Shown here piece after piece: positions 28,468-38,299 of a stretch of 53,565 bases of DNA. The notes beneath the pieces were generated by a model. That model saw only the letters and a list, made by a program, of their open reading frames with translations. It searched no databases and was not told the origin of the DNA. Origin of the DNA: Paenibacillus sp. N3.4 (GTDB taxonomy: Bacteria; Bacillota; Bacilli; Paenibacillales; NBRC-103111); contig NZ_VRTT01000051.1 of NCBI RefSeq assembly GCF_008017805.1, positions 1 to 53,565 on the forward strand, written 5' to 3'. The first letter of the stretch is position 1, and every line of letters starts with the position of its first letter. A program made the translations under genes and the position numbers.

Positions 28468-29916
28468 ATGTTGAAAAGAATGAGTTTGATCTTATGTACA
28501 TTTATTATGACGATCATGTTGACTGTAACTTTCGTTCCAGCAGACAAGGCACAAGCCGCAGCAGGCTCGGTGGTTTCCCAAAACGGTCAATTGCGAGTTT
28601 CGGGAAGCAATCTGGTAAATCAGACAGGACAAACTATCCAACTAAAGGGCATGAGTTCTCATGGTTTGCAATGGTATGGACAGTTTGTGAACTACGACAG
28701 TATGAAATGGTTGAGAGACAATTGGGGAATGACTGTGTTTCGACCTGCAATGTTTACGCAAGATGGCGGATATATCAACAATCCTTCCCAAAAAAATAAG
28801 GTGAAAGAAGCGGTACAGGCCGCGATTGATCTTGGCATCTATGTGATCATCGACTGGCATGTACTGGGTGAAAAAGATCCCAACATCTATAAAGAACAGG
28901 CAAAAGGCTTTTTTAGGGAAATGGCCACACTGTATAAGGATTATCCGAATGTGATTTATGAAATCTGCAATGAACCAAATGGGTATGCCACGTGGAACGG
29001 CCACATAAAGCCTTATGCTGAGGAAGTGATTCCGGTTATCCGTTCCATTGCTCCGAATAGCATTATCATTGTAGGAACTGGAACATGGAGTCAGGATGTG
29101 AATGATGCAGCAGACAATCCTCTCTCCTACAGCAACATCATGTATACAACGCATTTCTATGCTGGCACTCACGGTCAATGGCTGAGAGATCGTATTGACT
29201 ATGCGAGGAGCAAAGGTGTGGCTGTATTCATCACGGAGTGGGGGACGAGCGATGCTTCCGGTAACGGTGGTCCTTATCTTGCCGAGTCAAAACAATGGAT
29301 GGACTATATAGCGAACAGACAGTTAAGCTGGGTCAATTGGTCCTTATGCGATAAAGCTGAAGCTTCCGCTGCACTAGCGCCTGGCGCAAGCCCGAATGGA
29401 GGATGGTCCGATGCGCAGTTATCGGCATCCGGTAAATTTGTCAGAGATCAAATGAAGGCTGGGTCAACGCCGCCACCCGGTGACAGCATCATTTCCGGTA
29501 AAACCTATAAGTTGGTTAATGTAGGCAGCGGTAAAGCCTTGGATGTAAACGCTGCGGGTACTGCAGACGGTTCGAACGTACAGATCTGGGATGATAACGG
29601 CACGGGCGCTCAGCAGTGGGTAATCACAGATGTTGGCGGCGGGTTGTATAAAGTTATTAATACCAACAGCAATAAAGGATTGGATGTAGCCGGTACGGCC
29701 AATGGTTCCAACGTACAAATATGGAGTTATGGCGGCGGCTTAAATCAGAAGTGGAGCATAGTAAGTGTGGGAGGAGGCGTTTATAAACTGATAGCCGGCC
29801 ACAATGGCAAAGCCTTGGATGTAAATGCTGGAGGCACTGTGAATGGTACGAACGTTCAAATTTGGGATGACAATGGTACGAACGCTCAAAAGTGGAGTCT
29901 GTACAAATTAAATTAG
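28468..29916 (+). CDS. Secreted endoglucanase, GH5 with C-terminal CBM13 (ricin B-type)
   Basis: Beta-1,4-glucanase of 482 residues. Signal peptide 1-31 (ends AQA). The GH5 barrel spans about 40-330 and has the acid/base Glu169 in YEICNEPNG and the nucleophile Glu257 in FITEWGTS, plus DWHVLG. After a short PPPG linker, residues about 345-482 form a ricin-type beta-trefoil with repeated KALDVNAAG and QxW motifs (QQW, NQKW, AQKW). The closest type is the EglS-like GH5_2 endocellulases. AGGAGG precedes the ATG. Expression is probably driven by box C. Confidence 0.93.
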   Translation: MLKRMSLILCTFIMTIMLTVTFVPADKAQAAAGSVVSQNGQLRVSGSNLVNQTGQTIQLKGMSSHGLQWYGQFVNYDSMKWLRDNWGMTVFRPAMFTQDGGYINNPSQKNKVKEAVQAAIDLGIYVIIDWHVLGEKDPNIYKEQAKGFFREMATLYKDYPNVIYEICNEPNGYATWNGHIKPYAEEVIPVIRSIAPNSIIIVGTGTWSQDVNDAADNPLSYSNIMYTTHFYAGTHGQWLRDRIDYARSKGVAVFITEWGTSDASGNGGPYLAESKQWMDYIANRQLSWVNWSLCDKAEASAALAPGASPNGGWSDAQLSASGKFVRDQMKAGSTPPPGDSIISGKTYKLVNVGSGKALDVNAAGTADGSNVQIWDDNGTGAQQWVITDVGGGLYKVINTNSNKGLDVAGTANGSNVQIWSYGGGLNQKWSIVSVGGGVYKLIAGHNGKALDVNAGGTVNGTNVQIWDDNGTNAQKWSLYKLN

Positions 29917-29935
29917 GGAACAGCAACCAGAAACT

Positions 29936-29977
29936 GCCTGTGATCACTTGTTTTTAGAGAGGTCGCAGGCTTTTTCT
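29936..29977 (+). terminator. Rho-independent terminator after the GH5 gene
   Basis: GCCTGTGATC pairs with GGTCGCAGGC (one mismatch), followed by TTTTTCTTT. Confidence 0.8.
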
Positions 29978-30072
29978 TTGGTTCCTTGTCCCGGGGGGCA
30001 CGGTGGCCCTCTTGCTGAATACGCCATGATGACCTTTGTGTTGTAGTGTTTTGGAACATTTTAAACGAGAAT

Positions 30073-30134
30073 GTCACAATAGTGTTCAAAAGATCATATT
30101 ACAGATAGAACCAAATTATGGTAAAATATATAAT
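30073..30134 (+). promoter_or_regulatory. Box B: shared regulator box and promoter of the GH9 gene
   Basis: GTCACAATAGTGTTC (30073-30087) is identical to box A over 15 bp. GATAGA follows at 30104-30109, then 19 nt and a perfect -10 TATAAT (30129-30134). The start codon lies 75 nt further on. The interval from GATAGA to -10 is the same as in box A. Confidence 0.72.
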
Positions 30135-30208
30135 TAAATTACGAAAGAGATTGAATCCGAGTACACCCGTGAGAGGGCGGGAAAAGCATATTTACAGGAG
30201 GCTGAAAC

Positions 30209-32494
30209 ATGAGAAAACAATTTTCAAATATATTGTTATCGCTTTCAATTTCTTTGGGCGCAATATCTTCCGTGATGCCTCTTACAACGAAAGCTGCTGA
30301 AGCACCATTGGTTGGTACGACGGTGAAGGTAGATCAGATTGGATATTTGCTTAGTGCCGACAAAGTGGCATTAGTGACTGAGACAACAGCAGCCGACCAG
30401 TTTCAATTGATCAACTTGGATTCCAATAAGAAGGTGTATAGCGGAAAGCTATCTGCTGCTGTCAACGATTCGAATTCCGGTGACACTATCAGGAAGGCGG
30501 ATTTCTCTTCCTATAAGGAACCAGGGACCTATGTGTTGCAGATAGAGGGGGGCGGAGTCTCCTATCCGTTCCGTATCGGAGAGGATGTGTATCGGAACTC
30601 CCTGCTGCAGGCGATCCGCTCCTATGCGCTTGGAAGATCCGGGACTGCAATTAGCGACGGTCTGACCGGTCTTTTCCATCAAGCGGGGCATACGCAGGAC
30701 AAACAAGCATTGATGTACTTCACGGATGAGTTTCATCAGAAAGGCGATATTATCGATGTCAGCGGCGGATGGTATGATGCGGGGGACTTCGGTAAGTACA
30801 TCCCAACCGCTACAGTCAGCACGGCCCAACTGCTGCTTGCCTATGAGTTTGCCCCTTCAAAATTTTATAAAGGACAGATGGTTTTACCTGAAGGCTCAAC
30901 GAATGACAGTAAGTTACCCGACCTTCTCGCCGAAACGAAATTCGAGCTGGATTGGATGAAGAAGATGCAACGTGGCGACGGATCTGTCTATTTTAAGGTA
31001 GCAGGAAAGGGATGGCCAGGATTTATTAAGCCTGAGTTGGATATCCAAGATCGTTATGTGTACGGAATGTCCACTTACGGAACCGCTCAGTACGTCGGCG
31101 TTATGGCGATGGCTGCGCGTATCTACCAGTCGTTTGATACCGTCTATGCGAAGGAACTACTGAATAATGCGCTTAAAGCGCAGCAATATTTGGAGAAGCA
31201 TCCATCTCCAGAATTCCGCTCAGATAAGGATCAAGACAGCGGTTCGGGAGCCTATGGCAAAACGACAGACAACGAGGAGCGCATATGGGCTGCAGCAGAG
31301 CTGCTAAAAACGACAGGCAATAGGGATTATGACCTCTATATCAAGGAGCATTTCGCGGATCAGCTGACTCAGACTTCCGGACCGATATCATGGGCAAACA
31401 GTATTCTGCTTGGACAATACGCATACGCTTCCAGCGAACATGCGGATACTTCTCTCAAAGAGAAGGTGAAAGTCGCCATTCTTGCCTATGCGGATTCAGT
31501 GCTGGAGAAGATCTCGAATGACGGCTATCATGTTGCCTTAAGTACGGACCAATATGGTTGGGGCTCGGCCAAGGATAGTGTAGCGCTAGGAAACGTTCTC
31601 TTGCTGGCAAATACCTTGTCAGCAAAAGAAGCTTATGTACAGGGAGCGCTTGATCAGCTTCACTATTTGTTAGGCCGAAATGCAACCGGCTACACCTATA
31701 TGACCGGATCCGGTACGAAAATGCCTCTACACCCACATAACCGCATTATGGCCGGAACGCATACTTACATCCCAGGGCTTGTCGTTGGCGGACCTAATAA
31801 ATTCGGTGGGGACCCTACAATTGATAGAATCCTAAAGGATGCGGATGGCAGCATACCGCCTGCCAAGGCTTATGTAGACATTTTGGATTCCTATTCAACG
31901 AATGAACATGCAATCGATTATACAGCTCCTGTGGCGTTTGCTCTTGCTTATTTTACCAAAGGGGATATTGCGATGGCTCCGACACCCACAGCAGACGACC
32001 ATAATGTGGTTTCTAACGCCCCAAAAGGGAATGTAGAAAGAAATTACATTGGAGCTTTCGGTTCCTCCGATCCATTCAGTGATCCCTCTTCTAAGATAAC
32101 CCGCACGATATCGTCAGACGGCTTGCTTAATGTGGAGTACAATCTCCATCCTGGAGGTTGGCTCGGCGCTCCTGCAAGCGTCAACGAGAATTGGTCTGAC
32201 TTCAGTGGCATGAATCTGGATGTTAAGGGAGGCACAGGGAATTCGATTCGCGTTGAACTGACGGACGGCAACGGTGTCCATTACGAGAAAATTATTGTTG
32301 ACGATGCAAAGGAAGGCAAGACGGTGGCGCTGCTGTTTAACGAGTTTACGCAGCGTAAGGATTACCAACCTGAAGGAGTGGATATGAAGAAAAGTTTCTC
32401 CTTAAATCCGGTACGCGGTCTGACCTTATCACCACTAAGTGGGGAGGGTATGATTACTTTCGCTAATCTGATGCTAATCAAAGGAAGCTCTTAG
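30209..32494 (+). CDS. Secreted cellulase, GH9 with N-terminal Ig-like domain
   Basis: Secreted glucanase of 761 residues. Signal peptide 1-30. A CelD_N Ig-like domain (about 36-125, starting VKVDQIGYL) precedes the GH9 (alpha/alpha)6 barrel (about 130-580), the arrangement of theme-D type GH9 enzymes. Catalytic elements: Asp190/Asp193 in GWYDAGDFGKY and the proton donor Glu566 in STNEHAIDYTAP; the HPHNRIMAG loop is present. The C-terminal 160 residues resemble a galactose-binding-like carbohydrate domain (CBM11/CBM30-like), not firmly assigned. CAGGAGG precedes the ATG. No terminator is seen before the biosynthetic cluster. Confidence 0.92.
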   Translation: MRKQFSNILLSLSISLGAISSVMPLTTKAAEAPLVGTTVKVDQIGYLLSADKVALVTETTAADQFQLINLDSNKKVYSGKLSAAVNDSNSGDTIRKADFSSYKEPGTYVLQIEGGGVSYPFRIGEDVYRNSLLQAIRSYALGRSGTAISDGLTGLFHQAGHTQDKQALMYFTDEFHQKGDIIDVSGGWYDAGDFGKYIPTATVSTAQLLLAYEFAPSKFYKGQMVLPEGSTNDSKLPDLLAETKFELDWMKKMQRGDGSVYFKVAGKGWPGFIKPELDIQDRYVYGMSTYGTAQYVGVMAMAARIYQSFDTVYAKELLNNALKAQQYLEKHPSPEFRSDKDQDSGSGAYGKTTDNEERIWAAAELLKTTGNRDYDLYIKEHFADQLTQTSGPISWANSILLGQYAYASSEHADTSLKEKVKVAILAYADSVLEKISNDGYHVALSTDQYGWGSAKDSVALGNVLLLANTLSAKEAYVQGALDQLHYLLGRNATGYTYMTGSGTKMPLHPHNRIMAGTHTYIPGLVVGGPNKFGGDPTIDRILKDADGSIPPAKAYVDILDSYSTNEHAIDYTAPVAFALAYFTKGDIAMAPTPTADDHNVVSNAPKGNVERNYIGAFGSSDPFSDPSSKITRTISSDGLLNVEYNLHPGGWLGAPASVNENWSDFSGMNLDVKGGTGNSIRVELTDGNGVHYEKIIVDDAKEGKTVALLFNEFTQRKDYQPEGVDMKKSFSLNPVRGLTLSPLSGEGMITFANLMLIKGSS

Positions 32495-32608
32495 GTCTGT
32501 AATATTTTCAATCATAAGTAGAAAGGGGGGAAATGATATTTGGATTTAGCCCAGGATAAGTGATTTTTCTTGGCCAAGACTTATATTAACAAGGAGTGAG
32601 AGATAATA

Positions 32609-32866
32609 ATGACTTACGAAAAGATTGTCGAGATCGTTGCTATGGTATTCCGACTAGAGGTTGATCATGTCAAACGTCTGTCCAGAGATGAGCCACTTAG
32701 TAGAATTGGCTTGGACTCTATCAATTGCATGGAAATTGTCGTGAATATCGAGGAGGAATTTTCGATTGTTTTTAACGATGAAGAGTTGTTGCTTGATAAT
32801 TTAAACACACTGGACAAGTTGATTCACATGGTGGAGCAAAAGACAGGGGAGCACACTTTGATCTAG
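32609..32866 (+). CDS. Acyl carrier protein 1
   Basis: Free-standing carrier protein of 85 residues with the phosphopantetheine attachment motif RIGLDSINCM (Ser37) and the expected four-helix, acidic composition. First gene of the 14.5-kb cluster, 17 nt before the ABC ATPase gene. AAGGAG precedes the ATG. By analogy with BtrI in butirosin biosynthesis it may carry the aminoacyl intermediate made by the ATP-grasp ligase and decarboxylase at the cluster end, but which of the two carriers does this is unknown. Confidence 0.9.
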   Translation: MTYEKIVEIVAMVFRLEVDHVKRLSRDEPLSRIGLDSINCMEIVVNIEEEFSIVFNDEELLLDNLNTLDKLIHMVEQKTGEHTLI

Positions 32867-32883
32867 GGCAGGAGGAAGCTGAA

Positions 32884-33894
32884 ATGGCTTTAATTGAAGT
32901 GAGGGATTTAGTTAAGGAGTATAAATTAAATGTACGAAATAGAGGAGTACTAGGCTCTCTCAAAAATTTATTGATCCCCGAGTATACGACCAAAAAAGCG
33001 GTCGACGGGATTAATTTCTCTATCGAAAAGGGGGAAACGGTCGGTTTCATCGGTCCGAATGGAGCAGGCAAGTCTTCTACAGTGAAAATGTTGACCGGCA
33101 TTTTGGTGCCTTCATCGGGAACGATCAACATTGGTGGCCTTTGTCCCTATAAGGATCGCAAGAAGAACACCTCAAGATTAGGTGTTGTTTTCGGTCAGCG
33201 AACACAGCTATGGTGGGATTTGCCCGTTAGCGATACCTATGATTTGTTGAAGCACATATATAAAATCCCAGAGCGTGTGTATAAGAAAAATATGGATATG
33301 TTCAGCGAGATGCTGGATCTGCACACGTTCATACGTCAGCCGGTTAGGCAGCTTAGTCTTGGACAGAAAATGCGAGCGGACATTGCAGCCGCACTGCTGC
33401 ACGATCCGGAAATTATTTTTTTCGATGAGCCGACGATTGGACTGGATGTCATTGCCAAGGAAAAAATACGTAATTTTGTCAAGCAGATTAATAAAGAAAA
33501 GGGCACAACGATGCTCTTTACCACGCACGATATGGTTGATATTGAAAAAACGTGCGAACGCATGATCATTATTGACCATGGCACCAACATTTATGACGGT
33601 ACTGTCGATGAAATTAAACGGAATTACGGCAGGGAGCGTATTCTTGCTGTCGAGTTTAGTGAAGCCCATTTGAACGTCTTCATACCGGGGGCTCAGCTTA
33701 TGAACGAGAAGGACAATAAGAAATGGTTCCGGTTTTCCAAAGATGATATTCAGGTGTCTGATCTGATCAGCACTTTGTCGCAGAAATATAACATCGTGGA
33801 TTTGACCGTCGAGGAGACTGATATTGAAGAAATCATTCGGCAGATTTATCAGGGAGGTATCCATTTGAGTGAGAGTTTATCTGGAGTTTGCTAA
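32884..33894 (+). CDS. ABC-2 type exporter, ATP-binding protein
   Basis: ATPase of about 336 residues with Walker A GPNGAGKSS, the ABC signature LSLGQKMRADI, Walker B IIFFDEPT and the switch His in FTTHDM. An insertion before Walker A (LLIPEYTTKKA) is typical of the exporter group that pairs with two PF06182-type permeases, as found here. The annotated tail GIHLSESLSGVC overlaps the next gene by 26 bp. One extra G near 33851-33857 would instead end the protein in YPFE with TGA overlapping the GTG start, so a tail frameshift is possible. Confidence 0.92.
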   Translation: MALIEVRDLVKEYKLNVRNRGVLGSLKNLLIPEYTTKKAVDGINFSIEKGETVGFIGPNGAGKSSTVKMLTGILVPSSGTINIGGLCPYKDRKKNTSRLGVVFGQRTQLWWDLPVSDTYDLLKHIYKIPERVYKKNMDMFSEMLDLHTFIRQPVRQLSLGQKMRADIAAALLHDPEIIFFDEPTIGLDVIAKEKIRNFVKQINKEKGTTMLFTTHDMVDIEKTCERMIIIDHGTNIYDGTVDEIKRNYGRERILAVEFSEAHLNVFIPGAQLMNEKDNKKWFRFSKDDIQVSDLISTLSQKYNIVDLTVEETDIEEIIRQIYQGGIHLSESLSGVC

Positions 33895-34657
33895 GAAATC
33901 ATTCCAGAATAATATCGTCTACAGGATGGACTATTTAGCGGGTGTCGTGAATGCCATTGTGATGATTTTCGTCAATATTTCCATTTGGAAAGCCATTTAT
34001 GAAGAGGAGGAATCGTTGGAAGGCGTTCAATTTAAAATGTTGGTCACCTATATTGTTCTCTCCTTCCTGATGCAGGTCGTCTATATGATGGACGAATATA
34101 TCATCGAATCAAAAGTAAGGAGCGGACTTATTTCCTCAGATTTGTTGAAGCCCATAAATTTCCGGCTTTATCTTCTATCCCATCATTTGGGAACAACAGT
34201 TTTCCGCCTTCTTATGCAGCTCTTGCCTGCCATTATCGTCTCCATTTTCTTATTCAAACTGCTGATGCCGTTTTCCACGATCATGTTTGTTTATTTCATA
34301 CTTAGCGCATTGCTTGGTTATTTGGTCTTATACAACCTTAACTTTATCGTATGGGTAAGTTCGTTTTGGTTCTACTGGACGTTCAGTTTGGTAACGATCA
34401 AAGATGCGGCTGTGATGATATTCTCAGGAGCATTGATCCCTCTTTGGTTTTTACCTCAGGGGATTGTGGACTTCATCAAGCTGACACCGTTCGATTCGAT
34501 CTTTTATACGCCGATTCGGGTTTATTTGGGCATGATTCCGCAGGAAGAGATTTGGAGCAGCCTGATGAGACAAGCATTTTGGATTGTGATTCTATTTGTG
34601 ATCGGCCAACTCCTATGGAAGGCGGCAGCCAAGAAATTGGTTATACAGGGGGGATAA
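33869..34657 (+). CDS. ABC-2 type exporter permease 1
   Basis: Integral membrane protein of 262 residues with about six hydrophobic segments. It starts at GTG 33869 behind GGGAGG; no earlier start is possible because TGA lies in frame just before. It resembles PF06182 (ABC-2 family) permeases that occur in pairs. Forms the exporter with 32884 and 34661. Confidence 0.87.
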   Translation: MRVYLEFAKKSFQNNIVYRMDYLAGVVNAIVMIFVNISIWKAIYEEEESLEGVQFKMLVTYIVLSFLMQVVYMMDEYIIESKVRSGLISSDLLKPINFRLYLLSHHLGTTVFRLLMQLLPAIIVSIFLFKLLMPFSTIMFVYFILSALLGYLVLYNLNFIVWVSSFWFYWTFSLVTIKDAAVMIFSGALIPLWFLPQGIVDFIKLTPFDSIFYTPIRVYLGMIPQEEIWSSLMRQAFWIVILFVIGQLLWKAAAKKLVIQGG

Positions 34658-34660
34658 TAA

Positions 34661-35488
34661 ATGCAGTATACATGGTTGGAATTGCTCTCCTTATTTTTTC
34701 ACTATACGAAACTGACATTAAAGACAACACTTGAGTACAAATTCGATAGATCATTGATTACGATCGCCATTTTTTGCCGGGAAATGATTAGCGTGACGGT
34801 TATGGTTCTTATTCTTCTACGTTTCTTGCATATCAAAGGGTGGGAAATGAATGAATTGATGTTCCTCTACAGTTTCTTGTTCTTATCCTATAGCTTGTTT
34901 GTTTTTCTATTTGCCGGCGTTCGGGATTTCGACGGTATGGTCCATTCGGGTGAGTTTGACCGATTTCTCACAAGGCCGCTTGGTTTACTTTATCAAATCA
35001 TTGCATCCAGAGTCGATTACCCGGCTACGCTCGGTCATGGGATTGTAGGTATAATTTTGTTTGCCAATACAGCCTTTTCTGTAGGTATTCACTGGAATTT
35101 TCCTAATATGGTGTTCTATATCCTGGCTTTGCTGGGGGGAGCAATTATACAGGCATCGATCTTTATGCTTTCGGCTTGCTTCAGTTTCTGGTCGGTCAAA
35201 ACGGAAAATTTGCGCAATCTGATTTTCTTCAATACAAGGAGAATGGCCGGTTACCCGATCAGTTTTTATCCAACTATGATTCAGAAGCTGCTCATTTTCG
35301 TTGTGCCTTTTTCATTCGTCAATTATTTTCCTGCCCAATTTTTTCTGAACAAAGGGGGGGCTGATCAGTTTTGGGGTGGATATATGTATATGACACCGCT
35401 CGTTGGCCTCGTGATGTTCACGCTGGTTAGTGTTATATGGAAATTCGGCGTGAGAAATTATACGAGTACAGGCAATTCCATGTACTAA
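34661..35488 (+). CDS. ABC-2 type exporter permease 2
   Basis: Integral membrane protein of 275 residues with about six hydrophobic segments, 3 nt behind permease 1 and with a GGGGGG-rich site before the ATG. It contains VRDFDGMVHSGEFDRFLTRPLG, a cytoplasmic segment characteristic of this permease type. The most likely role is export of the cluster product. Confidence 0.87.
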   Translation: MQYTWLELLSLFFHYTKLTLKTTLEYKFDRSLITIAIFCREMISVTVMVLILLRFLHIKGWEMNELMFLYSFLFLSYSLFVFLFAGVRDFDGMVHSGEFDRFLTRPLGLLYQIIASRVDYPATLGHGIVGIILFANTAFSVGIHWNFPNMVFYILALLGGAIIQASIFMLSACFSFWSVKTENLRNLIFFNTRRMAGYPISFYPTMIQKLLIFVVPFSFVNYFPAQFFLNKGGADQFWGGYMYMTPLVGLVMFTLVSVIWKFGVRNYTSTGNSMY

Positions 35489-35520
35489 TTCTTCTTTAAG
35501 AAGTGTTGAGGAGCTATTTC

Positions 35521-37094
35521 ATGAAAAAGTATACGAATCTAATTGTTCTTGGCATTTTGCTGGCAGCCGCAGCGATCTACCTCACCGCAAGAACGGTGAA
35601 CTTGAACGACGTGCTTCTCGGGATCGGCTATTTCGATAAGAAGATCAGTCTGATCAACACTGGCGATGTGCATGGACATCTCGTTTACGAAGAGGCCAAT
35701 GGAGGTTATTATACGCTCGATGAAGTCAATGTGCAGATGGGATTGCCGCTCGTGAAAGGGATCGTGAATGAGTTGCGTCAGGAAAATCCAGATTCGCTAT
35801 TCATTGACAGCGGAGATATGTTCCACGGAACGAATGAGGCTAACATTGATGAAGCGAAGGGTGTTGTGGAAGCTGCCAATCTGATGGGTTATGATGCGAT
35901 GGTGCTCGGGAACCATGATCTGGATTTTGGCTTTGATCGTGCAGAGGCCATTAGAGCGGAACTTAAGTATCCCATTCTTTCAGCCAATACTTGGCGTGAT
36001 GGTAAACCAGCATTCGATGCCTACAAAATTGTTACCGTAGGCGGCAAAAAAATCGGTATTTTCGGATTGACTGTACCTGAATCGTTATCCAATATGAACG
36101 TATCAGATCCGAAAGGCGTACAGTTCGAAGACCCTGCTAAGTCGGCCCAAAAAGTGATAGCTGACTTACAGACGCAAAGGTCGATGCCATTATTCTTCTC
36201 TCGCACTTGGGCGACGATTTGGACAAGGAGTTGATTAAAAAGGTTGATGGGATTGATTTTATTTTGTCCGGTCATCATCACTGGCTGTACACGGATGTGG
36301 CGAAGATCAATAACACGTATTATGCCGAGCCGGGATCTTATACTACCCATGTCGGTCTAGCCAATTTGTATTTCAGAAACGGCAAGGTAGCTGCGGTAGG
36401 TTGGAGTCTTCATAAAACGACGGATCGCTCTAAACAAGATAAGGCTGTGGCTGAAGTTGCCGATGCCTATCATGCTATAGCTCTTGAAAAGGGTAAGGAA
36501 GTAATCGGTTCATCCATCGTGCAGCTCAATGGAGTGCGTTCACAGGTGCGCTCGAAAGAAACGAATTTGGCCGATCTTATTGCGGATGCGATGAGGCAGG
36601 AAGGAGGGGCGGATATAGCGCTTCTGAACGGAGGGGGCATTCGTGAGAGTATTCCTAAAGGTGAAATCAATCTTTACGACGTAGGGAAGCCGCTCCCTTT
36701 TGTCAATTCGTTGATGGTTGTCGAGGTGCAAGGAGACAGGATTTACGATGCGTTGGAACGGGGACTTCGAGAATGGCCGAATGGAGCCAGCAATGGAGGA
36801 TTCCTGCAAGTATCTGGTATTGCCTATGAGATCGACGGCTCTAAGCCCGCTGGGAAGAGATTAGTTCGTGTCAATAAGGATGGGCAGCCGCTGGACAAGA
36901 ATAAGGTGTTCAAGGTAGCTACGAATGATTACCTGGTCAATGGGGGCGATAACTTTGAGGAGTTCAAAGATGCCAAACTGATCAGTCGTGGTGGCTTATT
37001 GCGAGATGTACTGGCTGCATATATGAAGAGAAATGGAACCGTATCGCAAGAGACAGACGGCCGAATTAAAATTGTCAACGAAAGGTATAAATAA
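35521..37094 (+). CDS. Membrane-anchored 5'-nucleotidase/UshA-type metallophosphatase (frameshifted near 36178)
   Basis: ATG 35521 follows GAGGAG. An N-terminal hydrophobic helix (about 7-25) makes it a signal-anchored or secreted protein. The metallophosphatase domain has NTGDVHGHL, DSGDMFHG, LGNHDLDFG and SGHHHW. The 5'-nucleotidase C-terminal domain has ALLNGGGIRESI and NDYLVNGGDNF. The first frame ends at 36234; the -1 frame continues as LGDDLDKELI. One A added at 36176-36180 gives LQTQKVDAIILLSHLGDD and about 524 residues. The family hydrolyses nucleotides and nucleotide sugars outside the cytoplasm. Inside a biosynthetic cluster it may unmask a nucleotidylated or phosphorylated product. 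Confidence 0.88.
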
Positions 37095-37114
37095 GAGGCG
37101 AGAGGATGTAAGCA

Positions 37115-38299
37115 ATGAAAAATTCAGTTGAAAATGTGCCGAGATATTATGAGACATATATCAATGATTGCTTTGCGGCTGCTTATGGGGCTTGCTTGGC
37201 TCATCAAGGGCATAATCCAAATATCGTGCTCGCTGACTATCTATCTTTTATGTTTAAAGAGGAAACGGGTTATATGGGTACGACCTACATGTACAGGTAC
37301 TCGACGTCTGTTGAGTTTACTGAATCTGAGTTGAATTCGTCACTGGAGTTTGCCTACTTTCCTAAGACAACTTATTTCAAAGGCAGTCAAGAGACAGAGG
37401 GAGCTATAAAGCATAACGATCGCATACAGATAAGTCTAAACATCCATGATGATCCCCAAGTGGCGGCTGATCGAGTGAGAGAATTGATTGATGAGAATAA
37501 GCCTGTTGCTGCTGTTGTGGATTTGTATTATATGAGCTACCACAGAGCTTATCTAAAAGAACATGGGCTGCATGCAGTTGTTATTACAGGTTATGACGAT
37601 GATCAGAAGACCTACGATATTTTTGATAAATACTTGCTTTCCAGCAGTGACTTTGACGGTAAAGTTCCGATGGATGCTTTCATGCAAGCGAGACTATCCG
37701 ATACTCCGCGCATGAGTTCGGTTGTTGGCGAGTATAGAAGGCCCATTCGTCACTTGTGGATGGAATTCGATACGGGACGGGAGTTCCAAATAACGAAGGA
37801 TAGGCTGATAGCTGTTCTTCAAGAGAGCTATACACGTATGAGGGGAGAACAGCCTTTTCATGCTGGAGAAAGTGGTCTAGGGCGTATAGATGCTTTTAGG
37901 AAAAGCATACTGCAAAGGAAAGAACAACCCATTGATGAGACTGTGGCTCTCTTCTTTAAGGAATATTACAACACGTGTCTCAAAAGGGTAGCTCGAGGGC
38001 GGTATCGATTTCTTGTCTTTGTTGAGGAAATCGCCAACCTGCTGCCGCAAGAGGCTGTGGCCATCCTCGGCGATCAACTAAGAGAATCAGCCAAACGATG
38101 GGATATTTGCGCCAATTTAGCACTTAAACTGGCTATTAGCAAAGCTCCTCGATTGCTTGACGATCTGGAACGCAATTTGCAAGCTATCATCGAAATTGAA
38201 AGCCATGTTGTAGAACAGCTTCGAATCTGCCTGTTGACCCTATCTAGAAAGGAGAATGATCACAATGAACGTGAAACAACAAATTCAAGCAGCTATTAA
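37115..38299 (+). CDS. BtrH-like acyltransferase (papain-like N-terminal domain)
   Basis: About 390 residues. The N-terminal half matches the BtrH_N type: NDCFAAAYGACLAHQG with candidate nucleophile Cys19, then HGLHAVVITGYDDD with His153 and an acidic YDIFDKY segment, a C39/transglutaminase-like Cys-His layout. BtrH in butirosin biosynthesis transfers the aminoacyl group from its carrier protein to an amine on the core. The C-terminal half (about 210-380) is helical and unassigned. The tail overlaps the ACP start by 35 bp. One base added near 38238 would place TAG at 38245-38247 just before the ribosome binding site, so the last 17 codons may be artefactual. Confidence 0.8.
   Translation: MKNSVENVPRYYETYINDCFAAAYGACLAHQGHNPNIVLADYLSFMFKEETGYMGTTYMYRYSTSVEFTESELNSSLEFAYFPKTTYFKGSQETEGAIKHNDRIQISLNIHDDPQVAADRVRELIDENKPVAAVVDLYYMSYHRAYLKEHGLHAVVITGYDDDQKTYDIFDKYLLSSSDFDGKVPMDAFMQARLSDTPRMSSVVGEYRRPIRHLWMEFDTGREFQITKDRLIAVLQESYTRMRGEQPFHAGESGLGRIDAFRKSILQRKEQPIDETVALFFKEYYNTCLKRVARGRYRFLVFVEEIANLLPQEAVAILGDQLRESAKRWDICANLALKLAISKAPRLLDDLERNLQAIIEIESHVVEQLRICLLTLSRKENDHNERETTNSSSY

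Noticed and set aside
33869..33894. Programmed frameshifting at the ATPase/permease overlap
   Set aside because: No slippery heptamer or stimulatory structure seen; a single undercalled G or ordinary overlap explains it better.
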